Assembly: GCA_035363095.1 (NCBI GenBank)
Contig: DAOSEK010000001.1
Span: 1 to 64,000, forward strand
DNA: 64,000 bases
Direction: 5' to 3'
DNA from: DAOSEK01 sp035363095
GTDB taxonomy: Archaea; Nanobdellota; Nanobdellia; Woesearchaeales; UBA119
Shown here: positions 47,908-56,298 of the stretch, one piece after another
Position numbering within the stretch: position 1 is the stretch's first letter
Layout of the letters: the number at the start of each line of letters is the position of its first letter
Notes under the pieces: generated by a model
Database searches by the model: none
Told to the model about the DNA's origin: nothing
Seen by the model: the letters and a program-made list of their open reading frames with translations, nothing else
Program-made: the position numbers and the translations under genes

Positions 47908-49179
47908 TTAGCCCCACTTTTTTATTGCCAGAGCTAATTCAGGGTGATTTTGGGCATATTTTTTTAAGGAAATTTTTGATAGGCTTGCGTCAAGTGCCTG
48001 TCTTATTGCTTTAGCTCCTTGAGTCGTTCCTTTAGGATGGCCATGACATCCACCACCAAATTGAAATACTGTGTGAACGCCAAAGATTTTGCATAGTGCG
48101 GGGATATGCCCTGGATGAAGTCCGCCTGAACTTACCGCAAGCGTGGGTTTTATTTTGCTCCAGTCTTCTGTTAGAGATTCCATTTCAATCTTATCGGCCT
48201 CAATTTCATTAAATATTATTTTAACTTCGCTTTCTGAACCTTGCATTTTGCCAACGGCTGTTCCAATATGAACTAAGTCTACTCCTGCAAGTCTTGATAT
48301 TTTTGCGATTACAAGCATTGAAACACCATGATGGGGATTTCTTGTGATTGCGGCATGCATTGCTCTGTGAGCATGGATTATTAGCCCTTTTGAGTTGTTT
48401 CTAAGGGTTTGAAGTGCTCCAAAACCAGTTGTTAGAATATCTACCATAATGGTTTCTCCACCTAAAGATTTTACATAATCAAGACGTTTTAGCATCTCTA
48501 AAGATTCTGCAGTAACGTTTGCAAGGTATAGCTTTTTTTCGCCTGTTTTTTGCTCTGCTTTTCTTTTTTGTTCAAGGGTTTTTTTAATTCTTTCTCTGAA
48601 TTTGTTAAATGTCATGTTTGTGAGATTTTCATCATCTTTTACTATGTCTATTCCACCAACCCACGCGTCGTAGGCTACTTTTGCATGTTCGGTTGCGCTT
48701 AGACCCACTTTTGGTTTTATTATTGTTCCTACAAATGGACGATTGTATACACCTGTTATTTTTCTAATCCCTTCGATACCATGCAAGGGACCTTTGAATG
48801 ATTCTATGTACTTTTTTGGGAAGTATATGTTTTCAAGTCTTAGTGTGTTTAATAATTTCATTCCAAATATGTTTCCGGCAATTGCTGATAGGAGTTGAGG
48901 AAGATTGCCTAGTTCGAAAAGCTCAATTGGATATGCAATTTTTATTTTGTATAAATTTTTGGAGATTTTTGTTATTGAATAAACGTGAGGGGATAGTCTT
49001 TTTTGTATTGAGCTTGTTAGGGTGTATATGTCTGTCCATGTGCCTATTGAACTTTCTGCAGCAATTTGTGAGGAAACAGATTCTATTGAGTTTGATTTTG
49101 CTTTAGAAACTAAGTAATAACAGATTAGTTCTTCTTTTTTTGGAATATACTCTAAATCAACGTATTCGAATTTTTTCAT
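47908..49179 (-). CDS. rbcL: RuBisCO large subunit, form III type
   Basis: Carboxylates ribulose-1,5-bisphosphate, in archaea usually made from AMP in nucleotide salvage. The 423 residues keep the active site: E42 in AAESS, K155 and K157 in IIKPKVGL, the carbamylated K181 with D183 and E184 in IVKDDEN, HAHRAMHAA, HIGTAVGKM with the loop-6 lysine, SSGGLHPG and FGGGCHGHP. AMP phosphorylase and ribose-1,5-bisphosphate isomerase are not in this window, so the pathway must be completed elsewhere. I call form III from length and motifs; form II/III of DPANN is a close alternative. AGGTGG precedes the ATG. Confidence 0.95.
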   Translation of the reverse strand: MKKFEYVDLEYIPKKEELICYYLVSKAKSNSIESVSSQIAAESSIGTWTDIYTLTSSIQKRLSPHVYSITKISKNLYKIKIAYPIELFELGNLPQLLSAIAGNIFGMKLLNTLRLENIYFPKKYIESFKGPLHGIEGIRKITGVYNRPFVGTIIKPKVGLSATEHAKVAYDAWVGGIDIVKDDENLTNMTFNKFRERIKKTLEQKRKAEQKTGEKKLYLANVTAESLEMLKRLDYVKSLGGETIMVDILTTGFGALQTLRNNSKGLIIHAHRAMHAAITRNPHHGVSMLVIAKISRLAGVDLVHIGTAVGKMQGSESEVKIIFNEIEADKIEMESLTEDWSKIKPTLAVSSGGLHPGHIPALCKIFGVHTVFQFGGGCHGHPKGTTQGAKAIRQALDASLSKISLKKYAQNHPELALAIKKWG

Positions 49180-49423
49180 TTAATACCACCTTTTTGTTTT
49201 TTGTATTCAAGATTAAATCTTTTAAGATAGTTTTGTATGTCTCGAAAGTAGCGTCTCTTAACTATAGCACGCCTTGATTATATATGGTGTGTCTGGGCAA
49301 TAGTATATCTTGACTACCTTTGTTATTTAAGGGCTTTTGTTTATATATTTTGTGATGGATTTTCTTAATTGAAGATTTTTGGAAAAAAATATAAAGCAAA
49401 GGCTTTTCCAGCTTGAAATGGAT

Positions 49424-49496
49424 GGGCTCGTTGTCTAGTGGCTATGATGTCGCCCTTACAAGGCGAAGGTCGCCAGTTCGAATCTGGTCGGGCCCA
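49424..49496 (+). tRNA. tRNA-Val (anticodon TAC)
   Basis: GGGCTCG pairs with CGGGCCC (one T-G), the anticodon stem TCGCC/GGCGA closes CTTACAA with TAC, and the T arm is CCAG-TTCGAAT-CTGG. Discriminator A. A TATA-like AAAAATATAAAG at about 49386-49397 sits at the expected distance. Confidence 0.96.
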
Positions 49497-49572
49497 TTTT
49501 TTAATTTTTGCTTTTGTTTTTGTCGTCTTTAATGACATTATTTAACAATAAAGGATTAAGGGTGATCTTTTT

Positions 49573-50652
49573 ATGATGAAGGTAAATAATCTTAAACAAT
49601 ATGTTTCTAGAAAGATTTTGTCAAGTGATGATGCTATGAAAAAAATTTCTTTTTTTAAGGAACAGGGAAACAAAGTTGGATTATGCCATGGGGGTTTTGA
49701 TTTGATCCACCCAGGACATTTCAAGCATTTTGAATCAGCAAAAAATAAATGCGATGTTTTGTTTGTTTCTATTACAGCTGATAATTTTGTGACAGATAGG
49801 AAAGGTTTTGGAAGACCAATTTATACAGAAAATTTAAGGGCTTACATGACTGCTTGTTGTGAGTTTGTGGATTTTGTTGTGATATCAAATTATAAGCTAG
49901 GGGTTGATGTTATTAATTTGTTAAAACCTAATCTTTATATTAAAGGACCTGATTTTATAAATAAAAATACCCCCGGGATTACTGCTGAGAGAGAGGCAAT
50001 TTTAGGTGTTAATGGGGAAATGGCGTATACTACTGAGGATGCGATGTCTACTACGGGAATCATTGAGTACATAAAGAATGTGGTTGATAGAAAGGAAGTT
50101 CTTTTGGTAATAGATAGGGATGGTACAATAATTGAGAATAATGACTTTTTTGGAAAAAATGATAACTGGAAAGAGGAACTTAAATATAATTTAGGGGTTG
50201 TTAATGCGCTATCTACACTTCAGACTAAATACAATACTACCAATGTTGTTGTTACAAATCAAGGGGGTGTAGCTAGGAAACTATTTGATTGCAAAAGAGT
50301 GGAAGAGATTAACAAACAGATTGATTTGGATTTGAAAGGCTTGGGTATTAGGATAGATAACTGGCAGTATTGTCCTGATATTGATTCTAAGTATGCATCA
50401 CTTCACCCTGAGTTTGATTTGGATAAAAGGTTTGTAAAAGATGTTACTAAAAGAAAGCCAAACACTCAGATGGTTTTGGATTCTCTAAAAGAGCTGGGAA
50501 AGGGTATTGAAAGCTTTTCAAAGGTTATAGTTTTAGGAGATAGAGAGGAAGATGGGAATCTTTCTAAAAACCTTGGTGCTAACTTTATTGATGTTAATGA
50601 AAAAGGTTATGATGAGATAATATCTCAAGCCAAGACATTTTTAGATGAATGA
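49573..50652 (+). CDS. Fused sugar-phosphate nucleotidyltransferase and HAD phosphatase
   Basis: Residues 30-160 form a cytidylyltransferase-like domain with GGFDLIHPGHFKHF at 40-53 (the HxGH site) and the downstream GPDFINKNT substrate loop, most like the nucleotidyltransferase half of HldE/RfaE. Residues 175-355 form a HAD domain with VIDRDGTII, VVTNQGG, KRKPNTQM and LGDREEDGNLS, like GmhB heptose-bisphosphatase. The combination suggests phosphatase and nucleotide-activation steps of a heptose-type or polyol nucleotide sugar pathway for surface glycans. The kinase half of HldE is absent. The start could be either ATG of ATGATG at 49573. Confidence 0.85.
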   Translation: MMKVNNLKQYVSRKILSSDDAMKKISFFKEQGNKVGLCHGGFDLIHPGHFKHFESAKNKCDVLFVSITADNFVTDRKGFGRPIYTENLRAYMTACCEFVDFVVISNYKLGVDVINLLKPNLYIKGPDFINKNTPGITAEREAILGVNGEMAYTTEDAMSTTGIIEYIKNVVDRKEVLLVIDRDGTIIENNDFFGKNDNWKEELKYNLGVVNALSTLQTKYNTTNVVVTNQGGVARKLFDCKRVEEINKQIDLDLKGLGIRIDNWQYCPDIDSKYASLHPEFDLDKRFVKDVTKRKPNTQMVLDSLKELGKGIESFSKVIVLGDREEDGNLSKNLGANFIDVNEKGYDEIISQAKTFLDE

Positions 50653-50862
50653 TTTTTCTATATATTTTTTAATTTTAGGTTTGAGAGAAGTTCCTTTAAG
50701 GAACATTGATACTTGTTTTTGCAATGAACTTCATTTATAATATGTGAAATACATTAATAGCCATTAAATATGAAGTGATAATGTATATTATGCAATGTTG
50801 TGCTTTAAGACAATAAATTTTTTTATTAATTAAATTCTTTCTTATCAACAAATTGTATAAGG

Positions 50863-51867
50863 GTGATTATTTTGAATAATTCAGAAGAATATGCAAAATC
50901 CAAGTTGGGATTCTTAAATGATGCATTAAAAAATCAAATGTTAGTGGATGAGAATGATATCGAAGAGATTCTAACCCCTCGCAGTTTTTCTGTATATCGG
51001 GCTGCAAAACCTTATTATCTTAAAGCTGCAGGAAAGGATTATGGATTTGATCTAAGACATATTTATGTGTCCTTAAAAATAGCCATAGCATTATCAGACT
51101 CTATCGATGCGAATAGTAACGTTATTGTACCTGCAATTTTGGTTCATGATGCAGGCAGATACAAGACCCCAGTAGGAGTAGACAAGATTAATCATTCTTC
51201 TTTTGCTCAAAGACTTATTCATATGCTTGAAGGTTCTTTACTTGCAAGAGAGCAACTTCCTTTGAAAGAAAATGGTTATAGCACATCACAAATCAATGAT
51301 ATTAGTGATATTATAGCAGTTCATGATTGGTCTTATCTCAGAAATTTTGATATTCCAAGTGAACTTGCCAACAAAGAAAATTCAGAGTTAGTTGTAGAAT
51401 TTGGCGATACTAAAAGATCAATTGAATCAATTTTTGAGGAGTTGAGTAGAATTAAAGAAAAAGGGATTATGAATACTGAAGAGTTTAAGATTGTTGAGGA
51501 TGCTGATAGATTAAATGTACCTGCTACCGCAAGCTTTTTGAAGGATTATTGGAAAACAAATTACTCTAATTTCACGCCACTTGAGTTTTTCTTTTTGAGA
51601 CAAAGTTATTTTGGGATTTTTGACGAAGATAATGCAAGGCAAGAAGGGCTTAGTAGGGAGCGAATAGAATACATTCTTAAAAAAACTAAGCACCAAAAAA
51701 TCAATTTTGAAGAAGCTCGCGAAATTGTCAGTCGCATAATACTCGAAAAAAAGCCAATTGTAAAACAAGGCGTTTTAGATCTTCAAGAGTTTAATACGGA
51801 GGATTTTCCAAGATTGTTGGAATCTGAACTTGCTTCGGAGAATTATTTATTAGGACATGTTCTTTAG
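50863..51867 (+). CDS. HD-domain phosphohydrolase
   Basis: A 334-residue protein with an HD fold. VHDAGRYKTP near residue 94 holds the HD pair, preceded by the histidine of DLRHIYVSLKIA, and followed by IIAVHDWSYL and IVEDADRLN, which supply later metal ligands. Substrate unknown; HD proteins cleave nucleotides or phosphodiesters. The GTG at 50863 lies inside GGGTGATTATTTTG, so the in-frame TTG at 50872 with GGTGA as ribosome site is an equally good start. Confidence 0.85.
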   Translation: MIILNNSEEYAKSKLGFLNDALKNQMLVDENDIEEILTPRSFSVYRAAKPYYLKAAGKDYGFDLRHIYVSLKIAIALSDSIDANSNVIVPAILVHDAGRYKTPVGVDKINHSSFAQRLIHMLEGSLLAREQLPLKENGYSTSQINDISDIIAVHDWSYLRNFDIPSELANKENSELVVEFGDTKRSIESIFEELSRIKEKGIMNTEEFKIVEDADRLNVPATASFLKDYWKTNYSNFTPLEFFFLRQSYFGIFDEDNARQEGLSRERIEYILKKTKHQKINFEEAREIVSRIILEKKPIVKQGVLDLQEFNTEDFPRLLESELASENYLLGHVL

Positions 51868-51878
51868 ATTATTTTTTT

Positions 51879-52258
51879 GATTTAATGAAATCCTCGCTCA
51901 TTTGCATACTTTGGTTAATAGAAAAGCATACCTTGTATTTCAACAAGAGGACTCGGTACGCTTTTTTGTAATGAAAAACCTCGGCATAAATGTCGAGGTA
52001 TCTTTAGGATAGTCGAGGTTAATCCTTGCATGAATCCGTCTATTCTAATTTTGGCTTGAAAGACCAAAGTATGCGAATGACGGATTCATGAAATCTACAA
52101 CCTCTCTGAACGTAGCGTATGCTTTTATATTACCAACATACTCGTCCTTTAGGACAAGGTTGTTGATTTTTCAAGCCGAAGTAAGAAAGGAAGCGTGTAT
52201 GGAGCAAAAGACCTTAACTTCTTGTGAGATATCTTGATAGTTATGCCAATGTTTTTAA
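51879..52258 (+). repeat. Dispersed hairpin repeat, copy R10: a full element carrying a second unit inside
   Basis: The outer element runs B-left (GATTTAATGAAATC ... GCATACTTTGG), C (AAAAGCATACC ... GGTACGCTTTTTTGTA), D (ACAACCT ... GGACAAGGTTGTTGAT), B-right and a decayed A. Between C and D, at 51971-52108, sits a complete inverted A-B unit from ATGAAAAACCTCGGCATA to CGGATTCATGAAATC. R6 has C and D joined at the same place, so the insertion point is visible. It fills most of the 51868-52387 gap. Confidence 0.88.
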
Positions 52259-52349
52259 CTTATTTTTGTAGTTGGTTAATAGAGAAGTAAGTATTATGAT
52301 AATGGCTTTTAATTTTTTTTGGATTAGTTTCGTAGTGGGTTTTGAAAAT

Positions 52350-52362
52350 GGTTAATTATTTA
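52350..52362 (+). promoter_or_regulatory. TATA box of pepF
   Basis: TTAATTATTTAAAC is centred about 30 bp before the ATG at 52388, with no Shine-Dalgarno between. This predicts a leaderless mRNA. Confidence 0.5.
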
Positions 52363-52387
52363 AACAGATTGTTTTTTTGAACCGTAT

Positions 52388-54217
52388 ATGTCTCACATAA
52401 ATAACAAGCAAAAATATTTAGATGAGAAATATAGTTGGGATATTAGCGATATAATTAAAAGCGAGGAGGAATTTTTTGCGCTTTGTGAAGAGCTTAAATC
52501 AGATTTAGCAGTTATTGAAGGGTTTAAGAAAGATCTTTCTCCTAATATGAGTCAAGAGGAGTTTTCAAAGATTGTGAGTTTTAATGAAGTGGTTTCTAAA
52601 AAAGGAGCAAGGCTTTTGGGGTATGTTGGATTGATGTCTTCTATGGATATAAAATCACAAGAGGTGATGAAATATTCAAGGGTGTTGGAAAGGCTTGAAC
52701 TTGCAATGGGAGATAAGGCAAGATTTTTTTCTCATTGGATTATGGGACTTAAGGTTGAAGGAATTGATGTTTTAGATGATGAGAATGCAAAAAGGCTTTT
52801 TAGGAGCAACCCTTTTTTAGAGAGTAGTTTTTTACATAAAAGGGAAGCCGCTAAGCATGCTTTGTCTGAAAGAGAAGAACAAATTATTCATCGAAAAGAG
52901 ATGTATGGTATTGATGTTGTTGGAGAGTTATACGATCATATTGTAAATGATTTTTCTTTTGAAATAAGGGTTAAAGAAAGGAAGAAAAAGATTTCAAATT
53001 TAAGTGAACTTACTAAATATTTTTATAGCAGAAATCGAGAGGAGAGGGTGTCTGCTTATAAGAGTCTTTTGGATACTTATTCAAAACATAAGGAAAAGTT
53101 TTTTTCTATTTATTCAGCAATTATTAAGGATTTGAATGTTGATGTGTCTTTAAGAAATTTTAAAAGTCCTATTTCAGCAGTAAATTTTTCTAATGAACTT
53201 TCTGAAGAAGCGGTTAATGCTCTTATTAGTTCTTGTGAGGATAATGAGGAGATTTTTAGGGAATTTTTCAGACTTAAAAAAAGAATATTAGGTATAAGCG
53301 ATTTTGGAAGAGAGGATGTTTATGCTCCTTTAGGTTTAGAAAGAAATCAAAAAAGGTTTAGTTATGCTCAGTCAAAAAAGATTATTATGGATAGTTTTGA
53401 GGGATTTTGTAAGGATTTTAAGAGAAAGGCAACAGAGATTATTGATTCAAGGCATGTTGATGTTTACCCAAAAGAGAATAAACGTTCAGGTGCTTTTTGT
53501 GCGCCTATTTCTCCAGATATAAGGCCTTATGTTCTAATGAATTTTACAGGTACAAGAAATGATGTTTCAACACTTGCGCATGAGTTAGGTCATGGGATAC
53601 ATGCTATCTACTCGTCTAAGTTGCCTATGAGTGTATATAACGCTTCTATTCCCCTTTGTGAGACTGCTTCTGTCCTTTGCGAAACAATTGTTGCTCAAAG
53701 GTTGTTTGATAGTCTTACAGATGTTGAGAAGATCTCGTTTTTAGGGGAAAGGATTATGAATAGTTATGCAACTATTTGCAGACAAAATAGGTTTATTATT
53801 TTTGAGATTAAGGCACATGATCTTATTACAAATAACAATGTTGGAGAAGAGGAGTTATCAGAGCTTTATTACTCAAATATTTCTAAGCTTTTTGGTGATT
53901 CTTTGAAGGTTTCAAAAGATTTTAGATGGGAATGGTGCTATATCCCACATATTATCCACTCCCCGTTTTATTGTTATTCTTATAGTTTTGGGAATCTTTT
54001 GTCTTTGTCAATTTATAATCGATATAAGAAAGAAGGGTCAAGGATTGTTGATGATGTTTTGAGGATTCTATCCAGTGGCTCAAGTGAGAATCCTGAAAAA
54101 CTTTTGATGTCTTGTGGATATGATGTTACTAAAAAGGAGTTTTGGGATAATGGATTTAGTACAATTAATGAGTGGGTTTCAAAGTTAAGATTGCTTGCTC
54201 AAAAGAGTGGATTATGA
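52388..54217 (+). CDS. pepF: Oligoendopeptidase F (M3 family)
   Basis: A cytoplasmic zinc peptidase of 609 residues that degrades oligopeptides. The zinc site HELGH begins at about residue 398 in TLAHELGHGIHAIYS, with the third ligand in PLCETASVLCETI. The N-terminal helical cap and the C-terminal segment WCYIPHIIHSPFYCYSYSFGNLL are typical of PepF. Length is normal. The next gene is an amino-acid permease on the same strand, which fits a peptide-use theme. Confidence 0.96.
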   Translation: MSHINNKQKYLDEKYSWDISDIIKSEEEFFALCEELKSDLAVIEGFKKDLSPNMSQEEFSKIVSFNEVVSKKGARLLGYVGLMSSMDIKSQEVMKYSRVLERLELAMGDKARFFSHWIMGLKVEGIDVLDDENAKRLFRSNPFLESSFLHKREAAKHALSEREEQIIHRKEMYGIDVVGELYDHIVNDFSFEIRVKERKKKISNLSELTKYFYSRNREERVSAYKSLLDTYSKHKEKFFSIYSAIIKDLNVDVSLRNFKSPISAVNFSNELSEEAVNALISSCEDNEEIFREFFRLKKRILGISDFGREDVYAPLGLERNQKRFSYAQSKKIIMDSFEGFCKDFKRKATEIIDSRHVDVYPKENKRSGAFCAPISPDIRPYVLMNFTGTRNDVSTLAHELGHGIHAIYSSKLPMSVYNASIPLCETASVLCETIVAQRLFDSLTDVEKISFLGERIMNSYATICRQNRFIIFEIKAHDLITNNNVGEEELSELYYSNISKLFGDSLKVSKDFRWEWCYIPHIIHSPFYCYSYSFGNLLSLSIYNRYKKEGSRIVDDVLRILSSGSSENPEKLLMSCGYDVTKKEFWDNGFSTINEWVSKLRLLAQKSGL

Positions 54218-54329
54218 TTTTTATAATTTTAGTTTTGTTTATTGTATGAGGAATTTTTTTTAATAAAAGTGTGTTTAGCTTATGTTTTTTTTAGATTTTT
54301 TTATGTGGTATGTGTTCTTGTGTGAATTG

Positions 54330-54457
54330 ATTTCGTGAATCCGACATTTGTATAATTTGCTTTTGAAACCAAAAGTTTGAAGATACGGATTTGTTAAACG
54401 ATTAACCTCAACTGTCCTAAAGATACCTCCGAATTTATGCTGAGGTTTTTCAGTTAT
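54330..54457 (+). repeat. Dispersed hairpin repeat, degenerate copy R11
   Basis: Keeps TTTCGTGAATCCG, AAACCAAAAGTTTGAAGATACGG, AACCTCAACTGTCCTAAAG and the A hairpin CCTCCGAATTTATGCTGAGG followed by TTTTTCA. It is in the gap between pepF and the permease, which has no gene otherwise. Confidence 0.75.
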
Positions 54458-54578
54458 TGGTTATTTGTTTTTTGTTAATGTGATTATTTTTAAGGGTTTA
54501 ACAACTTTAAAGTCACAAAGAAAGATTTATTAAAAGGTTTCTAAAAGGTTCTAGTTATATATTTGAAAGGGTTCTAAA

Positions 54579-55937
54579 ATGAAGCAATCATCAGATAAGG
54601 GTTTTAGTAATAAAATTAACAAGCTTGGAATTGGTAAGAAAAAGAAGCTCAATAAGGATCTTTCTTTGGTTGAACTTGTGATGTATGGAGTAGGGGTTAT
54701 GATTGGAGCTGGGATTTATGTTTTGATAGGTAAGGCTTCTGGGATTGCAGGATATAGTGTTTGGCTTTCTTTTATACTTGCCTCAGTGATTGCAGGGCTT
54801 AGTGGGCTTAGTTATGCTGAGATGAGTTCTATGTTTTCTTCAAGCTCTGCGGAGTATGAGTATTGTGAAAATAGTTTTAATAAGAAGTGGATTGCAAAGA
54901 CAATTGGTGTTCTTAAGCTTGCAACTTTGATTATAGGAATGAGTGCTGTAAGCCTTGGTTTTGGGGGGTATATGAGCAGGCTTTTAGGTCTTTCTTCGGT
55001 GATCTGGGGATTTGTTCTTTTGACAGGAGTATTTTTGCTTAATTTGTTTAGGATTAGGTTTTTAAGTAAGCTTAATAATTGGATTGTTTTAGTTACTATT
55101 CTGGGTCTTTTTGCGATTATTGTTTCAGGGGTTTTTCATATTCAATCAACTGAGCATTTTTTTGAGTTTAAGGAAGGATTTACTCCGGTGTTTGCTGGTG
55201 CAGCGCTTATTTTCTTTGCATTTTTAGGTTTTGAAGATCTAGTGAGTTTGGGAGAGGAATCTAAGTCTGCTAAGAAAAACATGCCTAAGGCTTTGGTGCT
55301 ATCACTTGTGATTGTAGCGATAATTTATATGCTTGTTTCCTTTGTTTCTGTTGGAGTTTTAGAACCAAAAGAGCTTGCAAGTTCTGATTCTCCAATGAGT
55401 GAGGTTGCAAATGTTACTATGGGAAAAATGGGTGGGTTTGTTACAAGTATTATTGCTCTGATTACTACTTCTTCTACAGTTTTGATTATGTTTTTGTCTT
55501 TTACAAGAATGGCTTATGGGATTTCAAAAAAGAAGGTTATTCCAAAGATTTTTCAGGTTTTAAATAATAATAGTGTACCTGTTTTTGCAGCGGTTTTAGG
55601 TTATATTCTTTGCGTTTTGATTGTTTTTACAGGAGATATATCCAGTGTTGCAGGGATTACTGATTTTGGCGCACTTTCGATTTTTGCAAGTGTTAATCTT
55701 GCAAATATATTCTTGAGGTATAAAAAACCAAATCTCAAGAGAGGTTTTAAGACACCTCTTAATGTGGGAAAATTCCCAGTAGTGAGTGCGCTTGGGTTAG
55801 TAAGTGCTGTTTGGATGATTTTACATTTGGAAGTTATTGTGATTTTTGCAGGAATGGGAATTGTTTTGGGAATAATTTTTTTATTTGTGATTATTGACAA
55901 GATTTTGAAAATGAAGGTTTTAAATTCCAAGAGTTAG
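54579..55937 (+). CDS. APC-family amino-acid permease
   Basis: A 452-residue membrane transporter with about twelve hydrophobic segments. The first carries the APC consensus GVGVMIGAGIYVLIGKASG. The segment FFAFLGFEDLVSLGEESKSAKKNMPKA is the conserved cytoplasmic loop after the sixth helix. No soluble domain is attached. Substrate cannot be told; cationic or neutral amino acids are usual in this group. GAAAGGG before the ATG may act as a weak ribosome site. Confidence 0.9.
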   Translation: MKQSSDKGFSNKINKLGIGKKKKLNKDLSLVELVMYGVGVMIGAGIYVLIGKASGIAGYSVWLSFILASVIAGLSGLSYAEMSSMFSSSSAEYEYCENSFNKKWIAKTIGVLKLATLIIGMSAVSLGFGGYMSRLLGLSSVIWGFVLLTGVFLLNLFRIRFLSKLNNWIVLVTILGLFAIIVSGVFHIQSTEHFFEFKEGFTPVFAGAALIFFAFLGFEDLVSLGEESKSAKKNMPKALVLSLVIVAIIYMLVSFVSVGVLEPKELASSDSPMSEVANVTMGKMGGFVTSIIALITTSSTVLIMFLSFTRMAYGISKKKVIPKIFQVLNNNSVPVFAAVLGYILCVLIVFTGDISSVAGITDFGALSIFASVNLANIFLRYKKPNLKRGFKTPLNVGKFPVVSALGLVSAVWMILHLEVIVIFAGMGIVLGIIFLFVIIDKILKMKVLNSKS

Positions 55938-56298
55938 GGGTTTGTGTATGAATTTAATGGGCGTAAAGTGAGAATTGAATGGGAATCTTTAGGTAAGAAA
56001 AAAGAGTTTTTGATAAGTGCTTTTTTTAGTTTAATTTTTCGGGGTTGAGATTGGTTATTGATATTATTACTATTTTATTGTTATCATTGTTATTATTAAT
56101 TATTATCAATTTGTTTTTGGCGAGTGCTATTTGAGTTAATGAATTGGTGTTTTTGCATGTTTTTTTATTGATAGGATTTTTAGGTATAAGTAATAAGGAA
56201 AGGATTTAGAATAAGATTCACAACTAGAATTCTTGAATTAATAAATTCAATCGTTCACAACAGATTTTATGGTGTTTATGCCTTAAAAAGTCATTTAT
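55938..56298. other. Gene-free convergent spacer
   Basis: 361 bp between the permease and lon stops. AT-rich with ATTATT runs; no coding frame, hairpin repeat or promoter that I can support. Confidence 0.5.
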
